A DNA stretch of 64,000 nucleotides from Bacillota bacterium (GTDB taxonomy: Bacteria; Bacillota; Clostridia; DSM-8532), in assembly GCA_023415825.1 (NCBI GenBank), contig JAEZJF010000016.1:192462-256461 (forward strand), in the 5' to 3' direction. This document shows, piece after piece, positions 44,642 through 53,839 of the stretch (within the stretch, counting starts at the first letter, position 1; the number at the start of each line of letters is the position of its first letter). Below the pieces are notes generated by a model. The model saw only the letters and a list, made by a program, of their open reading frames with translations, had not been told where the DNA came from and ran no database searches. A program made the position numbers and the translations under genes.

Positions 44642-46336
44642 ATGAACAATATCTTCGAAACAATACGCGAGCAGATTGGTTCAGTCACAAAGGAAGCCTT
44701 TCTGGCCTGCGAGCAAAAAGGCAGCTTACCGGTCGTAGAATTGCCGGAGATGACAGTGGAAGTACCCCGTGAAAGAGGTTTTGGCGACTTCTCAACCAAT
44801 ATAGCCATGCAGGTCGCGAAGCAGGTCAAGCTTCCCCCCAGAAAGACGGCGGAGCTTTTAGTGGCTGAGTTCAATTTTTCAGGGACCTATATTGAGAAGG
44901 TTGAGATTGCGGGCCCGGGATTTATCAATTTCTATCTTGATAAATCTTGGCTTTATGATGCCCTCAGGCTTATTCAGCTTAAGCGGGAGCAGTATGGTGA
45001 AGTGGAGCTTGGCAAGGGCAAAAGGGTCAATGTGGAGTTTGTCAGTGCCAATCCTACAGGTCCCCTTCATATGGGCAATGCGCGCGGCGGCGCCCTTGGA
45101 GATTGTCTTGCCAGTGTACTTAAAAAAGCGGGGTACGACGTGACCCGTGAATTCTATATCAATGATGCCGGAAATCAGATTGAACGTTTCGGACTTTCCC
45201 TTGAGGCCCGCTATCTTCAGATATTTTTGGGTGAGGATCAGGTTGAGTTCCCTGAGGATGGCTATCACGGTGAAGACATCATAGAGCATGTCAAAAATTA
45301 TATTGATCAAAATGGAGATATCCTCGTTTCCAAGACATCCGAGGAAAGGCGGCAAATCCTTGTTGATTATGCCCTCCCCATTAATATCCAAAAAATCCGA
45401 GATACCCTGTCAGCCTATGGTATTGAATATGACGTCTGGTTCTCGGAAAAGTCTCTTCATGAAAGCGGTGCTGTTCACGAAACTGTTGAATTTTTACAGG
45501 CCAGTGGCTTTACAGTTGAAAAAGAGGGGGCTATCTGGCTGAATGGAGAAAAGCTGGGGCTCGAAAAGGACGAGGTTCTTATTCGTAATAACGGCATACC
45601 CACCTATATGGCCGCTGACATTGCCTATCATCGCAATAAATTTGTAACGCGAAGTTTCGACTGGGCCATTGACCTTTGGGGAGCCGACCACCATGGTCAC
45701 GTTGCCCGTATGAAAGCCGCCATGGAGCCCTTCGGAATTAAGAGCCAACGTCTGGAGGTTATACTGTTCCAGCTTGTGAGGCTTTATCGTAACGGTGAGA
45801 TCGCACGTATGTCTAAACGGACGGGCAAGGCCATCTCACTCGGTGATCTGCTGGAAGAGGTAGGCCGGGATGCCGCGCGATTTATTTTCAACTTGAAGAC
45901 CGCGGGCAGTCATTTGGATTTTGATCTGGATCTTGCTGTCAAGCAGTCCAATGACAATCCTGTTTTCTACGTTCAATACGCCCATGCCCGTATCTGCAGT
46001 ATCCTCCGGAAGCTTTCCGAGGAGGGGGTTGTACCAAGATCCGCGGAAATGGTGAAGCTTGTTCTTTTAAAGGAAAAAGAGGAAGAAGAGCTCATAAGGA
46101 AACTGGCTGAATACCCTGAAGAGGTAACCCTTGCAGCCAAATCGCTGGAACCCAGCAGATTGACGCGCTATGTCATGGAGGTTGCAGGAAGCTTTCATAG
46201 CTTCTATAACGCCTGCCGTGTAAAGGGTGAGGAGGAAGAGCTCATGATGGCCAGACTCATCCTGGTAGACAGTACGCGTATCGTCATCCGGAACATTTTG
46301 GAGCTCATCAGCATACAGGCTCCTGAAAAAATGTAA
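44642..46336 (+). CDS. argS: Arginyl-tRNA synthetase
   Basis: 564-residue class I synthetase. The N-terminal additional domain (about 1-110) is followed by the HIGH-type motif NPTGPLHMGNARGG, the central DALR-linked body (YINDAGNQIERFGLSLEARY), the KMSKS-type MSKRTGKA, and a DALR anticodon-binding domain at the end (YVQYAHARICSIL). Essential for charging tRNA-Arg. Co-directional with DUF1934. Confidence 0.96.
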   Translation: MNNIFETIREQIGSVTKEAFLACEQKGSLPVVELPEMTVEVPRERGFGDFSTNIAMQVAKQVKLPPRKTAELLVAEFNFSGTYIEKVEIAGPGFINFYLDKSWLYDALRLIQLKREQYGEVELGKGKRVNVEFVSANPTGPLHMGNARGGALGDCLASVLKKAGYDVTREFYINDAGNQIERFGLSLEARYLQIFLGEDQVEFPEDGYHGEDIIEHVKNYIDQNGDILVSKTSEERRQILVDYALPINIQKIRDTLSAYGIEYDVWFSEKSLHESGAVHETVEFLQASGFTVEKEGAIWLNGEKLGLEKDEVLIRNNGIPTYMAADIAYHRNKFVTRSFDWAIDLWGADHHGHVARMKAAMEPFGIKSQRLEVILFQLVRLYRNGEIARMSKRTGKAISLGDLLEEVGRDAARFIFNLKTAGSHLDFDLDLAVKQSNDNPVFYVQYAHARICSILRKLSEEGVVPRSAEMVKLVLLKEKEEEELIRKLAEYPEEVTLAAKSLEPSRLTRYVMEVAGSFHSFYNACRVKGEEEELMMARLILVDSTRIVIRNILELISIQAPEKM

Positions 46337-46389
46337 AAAAGATTCAGACTTTTATCCATGGATTTTGTATCTAAGAGAGGGGAATACCA

Positions 46390-46884
46390 ATGAGCCTATT
46401 TAAAGAATGGCAGACGAAACTTGAAAATCAACGCAGTGATGCAGCAAACGAAAAGTTCTTTGAGAACTACCTGGCAAAAGAAACCGAGGCTTACAAGAGC
46501 ATTTTAGCTTCCGGCACCACAGCTCTCCAGGGGCGTCTTGAAGATCTTGCCAAGACCTATGACATGGACAATATCACCTTCACGGGCTTTCTGGACGGTA
46601 TTAACACCAGCCTGGACAGTGAGCTTGATCTGGAGGCTCTGACAGAGGAAAGTGATATTGACAAGGCCATTGTTTTGGAAAAGCTTTATTATAATATGCT
46701 GAACGCCAAGGCTCAATGGCTTTATGAGCTTAACGAGTGGGATGCCCATTTAACTTCCGAGCAGCGTTCTGAGATCAGAAAACAGTATAATGAGGATCAT
46801 CGAGCAGTCAGTAATAAAGTAGGAAGAAATGATCCCTGTCCTTGTGGAAGCGGCAAGAAATATAAAAAGTGCTGCGGAGCGTAA
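46390..46884 (+). CDS. SEC-C motif protein
   Basis: 164 residues. The helical body has no recognised family, and the C-terminus is a SEC-C zinc motif ([19 protein letters not shown]), as in SecA and many small proteins. Such motifs bind Zn and can contact SecB, ribosomes or other partners. GAGAGGGG precedes the ATG. Confidence 0.88.
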
Positions 46885-46913
46885 AAGCTCAATCCTAGCT
46901 CTTAAAAGCCTTA

Positions 46914-46950
46914 GAAGCCTCTGAGAAAAACAGGACTCAGAGACTTCTTC
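46914..46950 (+). terminator. Probable terminator after the SEC-C gene
   Basis: Inverted repeat GAAGCCTCTGAG (46914-46925) with CTCAGAGACTTC (46936-46947), 12 bp with one mismatch; the T-tail is weak. Confidence 0.5.
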
Positions 46951-47014
46951 ATATAAAGATCAAGGCTTGTGGTACGTTCTTGGTAGAGCATACCCCTATA
47001 CCGGGTCTAGGCTT

Positions 47015-47042
47015 GTGGTGTGTACCCTTAGATACACACCAC
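47015..47042 (+). promoter_or_regulatory. Stable hairpin just before the ABC-gene ribosome site
   Basis: Perfect 10-bp stem GTGGTGTGTA / TACACACCAC with an 8-nt loop, 4-5 nt before AGGAGG (47047-47052). A related GGCTTGTGGTA copy lies about 46964-46974, a second arm that could form an alternative fold. Confidence 0.5.
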
Positions 47043-47058
47043 TAACAGGAGGTTAAGT

Positions 47059-47769
47059 ATGTTAAAGGTTAAAAATTTGTCAAAGAAGTATGAAAAGGTG
47101 CTGGCGGTCAACAAGGTTTCATTTGAAGTCAACGCTGGAGAGATTGGGGTGCTTTTAGGGCCGAATGGTGCTGGAAAAAGTACAACCATCAAGTCCATTG
47201 CAGGTCTTCTGCGCTTTGACGGACAGATTACCATTTATGGTAAAGGGAATAAAAGCGTGGAGGCAAAACGCGTTTTTGGATATGTTCCTGAATCCCCTGC
47301 CATTTATGAATCCCTCAACGTCTGGGAGCATTTGGAGTTTATCGCAAGAGCCTATGGCCTCAAGGATTGGGAGGAGACGGCTAACGCCCTGTTAATCCGC
47401 TTTGACATGGACGATAAGAAAACAAAGGTAGGAAAAGAGCTTTCAAAGGGTATGCAGCAGAAGTTAAGTATTTGCTGCGCTTTACTCATTAAGCCTCAAA
47501 TGGTTCTTTTTGACGAGCCCATGATAGGCCTTGATCCAAAAGCCATCAAAGAGCTAAAGGAGATGTTTGTTGAACTGAAGAACTCCGGATGTGCAGTATT
47601 AATCAGTACGCACATTATTGATTCTGTCGATGAGGTTTGGGATAAGGTTCTCATCATGAATAAGGGTGAAATTGTGTTTAACCGTACACGTGCTGAGATG
47701 ACCGCAAGCGGGGAGTCCTTGGAACATATCTTCTTCTCTGTTACCGAGAAGGAGGGAGAAAAAGCATGA
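47059..47769 (+). CDS. ABC transporter ATP-binding protein
   Basis: 236 residues: Walker A GPNGAGKST, signature LSKGMQQKLS, Walker B MVLFDEPMIGLDP, H-loop STHI. Overlaps the following membrane gene, so together they form a heteromeric exporter or membrane-protein transporter. Confidence 0.93.
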   Translation: MLKVKNLSKKYEKVLAVNKVSFEVNAGEIGVLLGPNGAGKSTTIKSIAGLLRFDGQITIYGKGNKSVEAKRVFGYVPESPAIYESLNVWEHLEFIARAYGLKDWEETANALLIRFDMDDKKTKVGKELSKGMQQKLSICCALLIKPQMVLFDEPMIGLDPKAIKELKEMFVELKNSGCAVLISTHIIDSVDEVWDKVLIMNKGEIVFNRTRAEMTASGESLEHIFFSVTEKEGEKA

Positions 47770-49334
47770 GCTCGTTATTCTATATTATGAAATGTACCCT
47801 TAAAAACCTTATTAAAGGGGTTTTTAAGAAGCCCATCATACTCATTGGCTACCTCGTCATTCTTGTGTTTGTTGTGGCCATGATGGTTGGCGCTTTCGTC
47901 ATGCCCAGCGGTATGGTCCGGAATGCTTCTCCAAAGCTCTTTTCAGGTATTATGACATTGGTTTTTCTGTTTCTTTACTATACAACCTTGAAGCTCGGTA
48001 TTGACAAAGGGAGCACTTACTTCCGCATGGCCGATGTAAACCTGGTTTTTACAGCGCCCATCAGACCTAATGACGTTCTTCTCTATGCCTTTATCAAGCA
48101 AATAGGCGGTACTTTTCTGCTAATCTTTATTGCCATGTTCCAAATACCTAACCTTAAAAACAACTTTGTTATGGAACCCTATGGCATCCTTGTTCTTATA
48201 CTTGCGGTCGTTGCTTATGCCCTTTCCTATCCTTTGATCAGCATGATGATTTATTCTTGGGCTTCAAAGGAAAAAGCAAGGAAAAAGCTCTTGAAAAGAA
48301 TATTCGATGGGTGTGCTCTTGTCGTTGCCGTTCTCTTTTTAGTCAATCTTGCCCAAACCCGTAACTTTGGCACCTCCCTGGATATGGTTTTTAATCATCC
48401 TGTTTCGCGTTATTTTCCTATTATCGGGTGGACCAGCTCCATTGCATCATCGGCAGTGACAGGTATTACCACAGAGTTCTGGGTAGGAGCATCAGGCATG
48501 ATCGTTCTGATAATCGGGGCTTCCGTTGCTCTTTATCGCATGAACCTGGATTATTACGAAGATGTGCTGGAAGGTACCGAGTATGTCGAGGCGGCCATGA
48601 GAGCCAAGCGCGAAGGAACCAACATGACCTTTAATGTCAAGGTAAAGGAAAAGGTCAATCAAAGGCTTTCCGGTAATGGCGCCAGTGCTATTTTCTACAA
48701 GCACCTTTTGGAAATACGGAAAACAGCATATTTCCTCTTCTTTGACAGAGTATCCATAACGGTTATGATATCAGCCATCGCTTTTAAATTTATCATGCCC
48801 GAAGAGGCAGGCAGCATGGGACTATTTATGATTCTGTGCTTTAGTGTTTATATGCTTCTGCTTTTCCAAATACAGGGGCGGCTCGGTTCCGAGATGGATA
48901 AGCCCTATATTTACCTCATCCCTGCCTCCTCCCATGAAAAGCTCTTTTATGCCACTTTATCCGAGCATGTAAAAAATTTCTTCGATGGTGTTATCCTCTT
49001 TATTACAGCGGGTATCATCTTTAAATCGAGTATTCCGGTGGTTGTGGCTTGTATTTTAACCTATCTGGCCTTTGGTGCCGTATTTGTTTATACCGATGTT
49101 CTAAGCAGAAAACTATTTGGTTGGGTTCATAGCAAAGGCCTCTTGATCTTTATCAAGGTCATCGCCGCGATCCTTATTCAGATCCCGGGCATTGTTGCGG
49201 TTGTGCTTGTAGCCATGGCCACAGAGAGTGAGTTTTTAATGATTTGTGCTCTTGGAGGCTGGAGCTTAGTAATGGCCATAACCTTCTTCATCTTTTCAGC
49301 CGGCATTCTCAACAATCTCGAATCGGCGGGGTAA
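47766..49334 (+). CDS. ABC transporter membrane protein (ABC-exporter family)
   Basis: 522 residues with about 12 membrane helices in two halves. The layout matches the putative ABC-exporter family found next to ATPases in Firmicutes. The start overlaps the ATPase stop at ATGA, implying coupled translation. Substrate unknown. Confidence 0.85.
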   Translation: MSSLFYIMKCTLKNLIKGVFKKPIILIGYLVILVFVVAMMVGAFVMPSGMVRNASPKLFSGIMTLVFLFLYYTTLKLGIDKGSTYFRMADVNLVFTAPIRPNDVLLYAFIKQIGGTFLLIFIAMFQIPNLKNNFVMEPYGILVLILAVVAYALSYPLISMMIYSWASKEKARKKLLKRIFDGCALVVAVLFLVNLAQTRNFGTSLDMVFNHPVSRYFPIIGWTSSIASSAVTGITTEFWVGASGMIVLIIGASVALYRMNLDYYEDVLEGTEYVEAAMRAKREGTNMTFNVKVKEKVNQRLSGNGASAIFYKHLLEIRKTAYFLFFDRVSITVMISAIAFKFIMPEEAGSMGLFMILCFSVYMLLLFQIQGRLGSEMDKPYIYLIPASSHEKLFYATLSEHVKNFFDGVILFITAGIIFKSSIPVVVACILTYLAFGAVFVYTDVLSRKLFGWVHSKGLLIFIKVIAAILIQIPGIVAVVLVAMATESEFLMICALGGWSLVMAITFFIFSAGILNNLESAG

Positions 49335-49337
49335 GCT

Positions 49338-49784
49338 ATGGTGGATATCCGGTTTGCAAAGTACGATGATTTTGAAGGGATAATGGCGCTATATGAGCTG
49401 TTAGCACCAGAAGACACCTTACCGGCGGCTGATATTCTCAGGCCTTTGTGGGATGAAATTGTGCATCAATCCGGTACCTATCGCTATGGGGTTGCCGAGG
49501 CAGAAGGTCAATTGGTTTCAACGGCCAATATCGTTATTGTGCCCAATCTTACTCATAAAGGAAGGCCATATGCTGTCATTGAAAATGTAATAACTCATCC
49601 TGTTGCACGACGTAAGGGTTTTGGAAGAGCGGTCATACAGCTTTTGCTCGACTTTGCCAGGGAGAAAAACTGTTATAAGGTTATGCTCCTTAGCGGAAGT
49701 CACCGTAAGGAAGCTCACGTGTTTTACAAAAGCATGGGCTTTAACGGTGATATCAAGCGCGGATTTACCTTTGACATGAAATAA
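49338..49784 (+). CDS. GNAT-family N-acetyltransferase
   Basis: 148 residues with the acetyl-CoA binding motif A (VITHPVARRKGFGRAVIQLLLDFA) and a C-terminal strand segment HVFYKSMGF typical of GNAT enzymes. Substrate not predictable. Starts 3 nt after the exporter gene and ends 13 nt before the stop of the convergent peptidase gene. Confidence 0.9.
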   Translation: MVDIRFAKYDDFEGIMALYELLAPEDTLPAADILRPLWDEIVHQSGTYRYGVAEAEGQLVSTANIVIVPNLTHKGRPYAVIENVITHPVARRKGFGRAVIQLLLDFAREKNCYKVMLLSGSHRKEAHVFYKSMGFNGDIKRGFTFDMK

Positions 49785-49797
49785 CGGAGAATGCTTC

Positions 49798-50919
49798 TTA
49801 CGGAGCTTCGTCATAGAGAATGTCAGAATCCTCAAGGATATAGTTGCAGAGGGCTTCAGAGAGCCTCTCAATTTCATCGACATCCACTTTTTCAGCCACA
49901 TCGTTGACGGTATGAATAATACCGTCAACTTTACTTTCACCTATTGTAACGGCAGGTATGCCCTGATACTCGAAGGAAAGATGATCACTTGCGTAAAAAC
50001 CGTCCACAGGAACAGTCATAAAATCATAGGCTGCAAGCTGATCATAAAGTGAATCTATGAAGTTGCCAAATTGAGCTTGGTTGCCTGTGACGATATAAGA
50101 ATCGCTATCTTTTATACCCACACAATCCAAATTTATGACAAATGCTTTGTCATACCGGTTTATAATATCGTCAACAAAATTGCTGCTTCCAATGAGGCCC
50201 GGCTCTTCGCCGTCAAAGGCCGCAATAACAATATCTCTGCTCAATTTTCGGTCTTTGTTGTAATGAGTCAGTTTTTCTGCCGTCTTCAGTAATGCATAGA
50301 CCCCACCCGCATTGTCCAAAGCAGCCGTCCCATAGTCAACCCCATCAAAATGAGCCGACAGGACAAGGCACTCTTTATCATCCTTACCCGATATAAAGCC
50401 TACGATATTATGTCCGTCAGGCGCTTGCTTTCCAGTTTCCAAGACTTTGGAGGTCTCAGTCCCCGAAGCCTGGTAAAAGTAGACGGGGTTTCTAAACTCT
50501 TCATGATAAGGCTCAAGACCCAAATCCGAATAAAGGTCGATAATTATTTCCTGAGCAGCCCTGCCACCATCGGTGCCAATGACTCGTCCCTTTAAATCAG
50601 GTGATGTAAGATCCGTAAATACTTCCTGGGTGACAATACTTCTTTTTGCGTTACCCGAATTATCCTTATTATGGGGGGCCGGAGTGTCAGTCGGAGTATC
50701 AACAGGAGCCTCCGGAGTAGGAGGAATGGTGTTCTCTGGCCGTGAGGTAAAGGCACTGACTTCCGGGCTTGGTGAAGATGGAGTATTCTGGCTGGCAGAA
50801 CTCGTTGGGACCTGCTGATAGAGGGGTGGATCGTACCTTTTACTACAGCCACTCAAGCCGGGCAGGGCGGATAATAAAATCAGGAGGGTAAAGAAGACTG
50901 AATAAACTTTGTTAATCAT
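49798..50919 (-). CDS. M28-family metallopeptidase lipoprotein
   Basis: 373 residues. Lipobox LSGC (Cys about 25) then a Pro/Thr-rich linker (about 30-90), suggesting surface anchoring away from the membrane. The peptidase domain carries the two-zinc ligand set: SAHFDGVD, ALDNAGG, AAFDGEEPG, NLDCVG and a C-terminal IHTVND. Probably an aminopeptidase or a related exopeptidase. The start overlaps the signal sequence MINKVYSVFFTLLILL. Confidence 0.9.
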   Translation of the reverse strand: MINKVYSVFFTLLILLSALPGLSGCSKRYDPPLYQQVPTSSASQNTPSSPSPEVSAFTSRPENTIPPTPEAPVDTPTDTPAPHNKDNSGNAKRSIVTQEVFTDLTSPDLKGRVIGTDGGRAAQEIIIDLYSDLGLEPYHEEFRNPVYFYQASGTETSKVLETGKQAPDGHNIVGFISGKDDKECLVLSAHFDGVDYGTAALDNAGGVYALLKTAEKLTHYNKDRKLSRDIVIAAFDGEEPGLIGSSNFVDDIINRYDKAFVINLDCVGIKDSDSYIVTGNQAQFGNFIDSLYDQLAAYDFMTVPVDGFYASDHLSFEYQGIPAVTIGESKVDGIIHTVNDVAEKVDVDEIERLSEALCNYILEDSDILYDEAP

Positions 50920-51179
50920 AGTTTTTTATCCTCTTCCCAGGAAAATGATATTGAGAATCATTAAGCTGATTGTAGCATTTTATGTCAAAATATACTATGT
51001 GGTTTTTCAAAAGATCATACCTACAGAAAAAAGTTTCCGTGGTCCTTACCACAAAATCCAAGGGCGGCATGGACTCCAATTGGATGATGGTTGATAATAA
51101 CATAATGTTGTGATTTAAATCTTAAATTCTTGTTGTTTTATAACATTTTGAGTATAATATGATTAAGGAGGTGTTTAAT

Positions 51180-51962
51180 GTGCCCAACGAACGCAGAGCA
51201 CGCATCCGTGAATATATTGAATCACATGGCGAGGCGAGTATGGAGGAATTGGCTGAACTGTGTTCCGGATGTTCTTCCATGACCCTTTGGCGCGACTTAA
51301 AAAAGTTGGAGGATGAAGGTGCTATTCGAAGAAAACGAAATGGCGCTATTGCCATGCGTCTGGTCCAGACTGAAGGAGAAGGCATTTATGCACAGCGTGC
51401 ATTGGCTAACCAACAGGCCAAGAATGAAATTGCCGGCCTGGCACTGGAATATGTTCAATCCGGACATTCGGTATTTCTTGATGCAGGCAGCACCACCATG
51501 GCATTGGTCAAACAATTGCCGGATAGATATTATAACATTTTGACAAGCGGAACCAACATCTCTTCGGAGCTTTCTCAACGAAGCAAATGTACAGTATCCA
51601 TTGTAGGCGGGCAGGTCAATGGTAATACGCTCTCCTGCTCAGGCCCCCAAGCAGAAGTGTTCATAGACGGTGTGAATATCGACATAGCAATAATGGCAAC
51701 ATCAGGATACTCATTGAATAATGGCTTTACCAGCGGCTCCTTTAGTGAGCATCAGCTTAAGCGAAAGGTCATCAAAAAAGCCAAACGTGTGGTTATGCTC
51801 ATGGATCACTCCAAAATAGATCACAGTATGCCGTATACCTTTGCAACCCTACAGGATATCGATGTATTGATATCCGATGCCCCGCTGCCCCCCGAAATCA
51901 GGGCAGAAGCAGAACGCTGTGGTGTTTTGGTCAGTACAGGTGATAGGCTTATACAGGAGTAG
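51180..51962 (+). CDS. DeoR-family transcriptional regulator 1
   Basis: 260 residues from the GTG at 51180 with AAGGAGG 8 nt upstream; the ATG at 51159 lies upstream of that ribosome site. N-terminal winged helix (SMEELAELCSGCSSMTLWRDLKKL) and a DeoRC sensor domain (FLDAGSTTMALVKQL, MATSGYSLNNGFTSG, MLMDHSKI) that senses a sugar phosphate. Convergent with the sialidase-like gene. Confidence 0.9.
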   Translation: MPNERRARIREYIESHGEASMEELAELCSGCSSMTLWRDLKKLEDEGAIRRKRNGAIAMRLVQTEGEGIYAQRALANQQAKNEIAGLALEYVQSGHSVFLDAGSTTMALVKQLPDRYYNILTSGTNISSELSQRSKCTVSIVGGQVNGNTLSCSGPQAEVFIDGVNIDIAIMATSGYSLNNGFTSGSFSEHQLKRKVIKKAKRVVMLMDHSKIDHSMPYTFATLQDIDVLISDAPLPPEIRAEAERCGVLVSTGDRLIQE

Positions 51963-51967
51963 TGCAT

Positions 51968-52002
51968 AAAAAAATTCAGAGGTTATCCTCTGAATTTTTT
52001 TA
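51968..52002. terminator. Bidirectional terminator between DeoR 1 and the sialidase-like gene
   Basis: AAAAAAATTCAGAGG (51968-51982), loop TTAT, CCTCTGAATTTTTTT (51987-52001): a perfect 15-bp stem usable on both strands. Confidence 0.9.
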
Positions 52003-52020
52003 TGTCGATTTTATTGTATT

Positions 52021-53124
52021 CTAAAGCTCAATTCTGGTAGCAAGGGTTTTACACTGCCCCTGTTCTTCACACCAATGGCTCATCATGATGGCGCCATCTG
52101 ACATTTTTATGGCGCTGGGCTGCCCAAATTTGAGAAATGAGAATATTTCCGCCATGCGTGTGTTCTTAACCATGGGAACAGCGGGCTCCCAGATGAGAAG
52201 CTCATCCTGTATATCCCATTCACCGCGGGAAAGGTCTACAAGGTAGCCATATATTCCGGGGTGCTGAGTATCTCTTCTCACCGCATGCAGAGCTAGCAGC
52301 TTTTCACCACCTAAGGCGCAAACGCTTGAGGCTTGTCCTCCAATACCAGTACTTTTAGGCTCTGAAAAGGTCCTTGCATCATCGTAGGAGATGGTGTAAT
52401 GGTTCTTAAGACGCTCGCCGGTCCTTGTATTCTCGTTCCATCCGATTACCACCACAGCGCCTGAATCCAACTGGCAGAGACGCTGCTCATAGCAAGTAAT
52501 GTCACTGTCCTCAAAGGCCATGCATAGGGTGTCATCCGACCAGTGCTGTCCTTCATCATCAGATCGTAGTATCCTGCCGCAATTTCGTCCCGTTTTTGTG
52601 CCATCCCAGGCGCTAAAGCCTGTTATGGGTGTTACCCATGCACCACTTTTTAAAACGGAGAGGGGTGCAGAGGCTTCTACATGGGGTCCCCAGCTGCAGT
52701 CAATGGTTCGCCATTGAGACCAGGTCCTGCCGTCATCCTCTGAGTAAGAGATAAAGATCATATTCTCTAGTAGTCCGCCTGTTTCAGGGTTGCCTATGGG
52801 AAGGTCGGGATCTGTGCGGTCGAAAGCATATCCCAGAGCCGCAAGACGCCCATCCCCAAGTCTTGTTGCCTTGCAGGTGTCACTGAAAACCACCTGGCAG
52901 GGGCTTTTCTTAAACATCTTTTCGGGCTTGCCGAATGTGCACCCGCCGTCATGACTTCGTGATATATAGCTTGTGCCGTCTATACTTTCAAAGGCCTCGC
53001 TGATGGAATGGCACGCCAATAATGTACCATTCACTGTTTCGCACATATTGGGAAACAAACTATGACGGCTTCGCAATTGAGGCAGCGGGTTTTCATAAAT
53101 GACAGACTGACTGACGACTTTCAT
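52021..53124 (-). CDS. Sialidase-like BNR-repeat protein
   Basis: 367 residues, six-bladed beta-propeller type. Asp-box (BNR) repeats are SHDGGCTFGKP, SEDDGRTWSQW, SDDEGQHWSDD and a degenerate SYDDARTFSEP. No signal peptide, so probably cytoplasmic. This family contains sialidases and other exo-glycosidases; substrate is unclear. It is divergent from the Dpp-type binding protein, and NAL-like and FAD oxidoreductase genes are nearby. Confidence 0.82.
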   Translation of the reverse strand: MKVVSQSVIYENPLPQLRSRHSLFPNMCETVNGTLLACHSISEAFESIDGTSYISRSHDGGCTFGKPEKMFKKSPCQVVFSDTCKATRLGDGRLAALGYAFDRTDPDLPIGNPETGGLLENMIFISYSEDDGRTWSQWRTIDCSWGPHVEASAPLSVLKSGAWVTPITGFSAWDGTKTGRNCGRILRSDDEGQHWSDDTLCMAFEDSDITCYEQRLCQLDSGAVVVIGWNENTRTGERLKNHYTISYDDARTFSEPKSTGIGGQASSVCALGGEKLLALHAVRRDTQHPGIYGYLVDLSRGEWDIQDELLIWEPAVPMVKNTRMAEIFSFLKFGQPSAIKMSDGAIMMSHWCEEQGQCKTLATRIEL

Positions 53125-53448
53125 ATAAAAATCCTCACATTCCGGTAAAGAAATTACCTTTTTTATTGCCTAGCAGCAGTATACTGTATAGGATAACGGC
53201 ATGTCAAATAATACGGAATCAAATCCTTTCGATAGGAGCTTAATTATTTTTATAAGTATTTCCACATAACTTACGACAACCTATATTCCTGGTATTTATT
53301 ATGTAATGTCGATATTGTCATAATTTATTATACTATTATTATAATAGGCACGTTTTATATTATAAACATGTTCATTTACAAGAACAAAATAAAATACTTT
53401 CGTTTTCGTACTATTATGAAAAACTTTTGCAAGAACATACTATTCATA
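53125..53448. other. AT-rich intergenic region between divergent genes
   Basis: 324 nt before the promoter at 53449, with no credible gene. It contains short palindromic pieces (around TATAAACATGTTC) and AAGAACA repeats, and the promoter of the sialidase-like gene, which I cannot pinpoint. Confidence 0.4.
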
Positions 53449-53477
53449 TTGACATTTCTCAGTAAATAAAATATTAT
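53449..53477 (+). promoter_or_regulatory. Probable promoter for the Dpp-type binding-protein gene
   Basis: TTGACA (53449-53454), 17-bp spacer, TATTAT (53472-53477); an alternative -10 TATAAT lies at 53475-53480 with 20 bp. This would give a leader of about 350 nt for the gene at 53840. Confidence 0.55.
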
Positions 53478-53483
53478 AATACT

Positions 53484-53663
53484 ATGACAAATAATCCGCT
53501 GATGAAGGATAAGAATTTGTGGGAGATTAACAAAACAAAAGCTATTAACTTCTCATTAGAAAGACTTTTTCATTACAAAGCGGGAGTGACCAAAATTGAC
53601 GGAATGCATCGAGACTTTATACATATCAAAGGTTCATTATGCTTTGATTCTAAACCGTAGTCA
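53484..53663 (+). CDS. Small ORF in the leader (59 codons), doubtful
   Basis: An ATG frame directly at the predicted start point, without a ribosome site. The protein-like sequence (for example ERLFHYKAGVTKIDGMHR) may be a remnant of an AraC-type N-terminus. Not recognised; may be untranslated leader. Confidence 0.25.
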
Positions 53664-53787
53664 TACGGACTTGTAAAAGATGCCTTTTCTTTATTTTTGG
53701 TCAATGCTTATTCATAAATTATAATTTCGTCCACCCTCAATATCCCAAAACCATGCATGACATGGTCCTATATGGTATATTTAGTTG

Positions 53788-53803
53788 CTAAAAATAGCAA
53801 TGA
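53788..53803 (+). other. Leader hairpin upstream of the binding-protein gene
   Basis: TTGCTA-AAAA-TAGCAA, a perfect 6-bp stem within the leader and upstream of AGGAGG. Confidence 0.35.
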
Positions 53804-53839
53804 AATATAAAATCCACTATATTAAAAGGAGGATAATCC

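Noticed and set aside
53365..53385. AAACATGTTC-type palindrome as a second LexA box
   Set aside because: The CGAAC/GTTCG arms are absent; only the tnpB promoter site fits the consensus.
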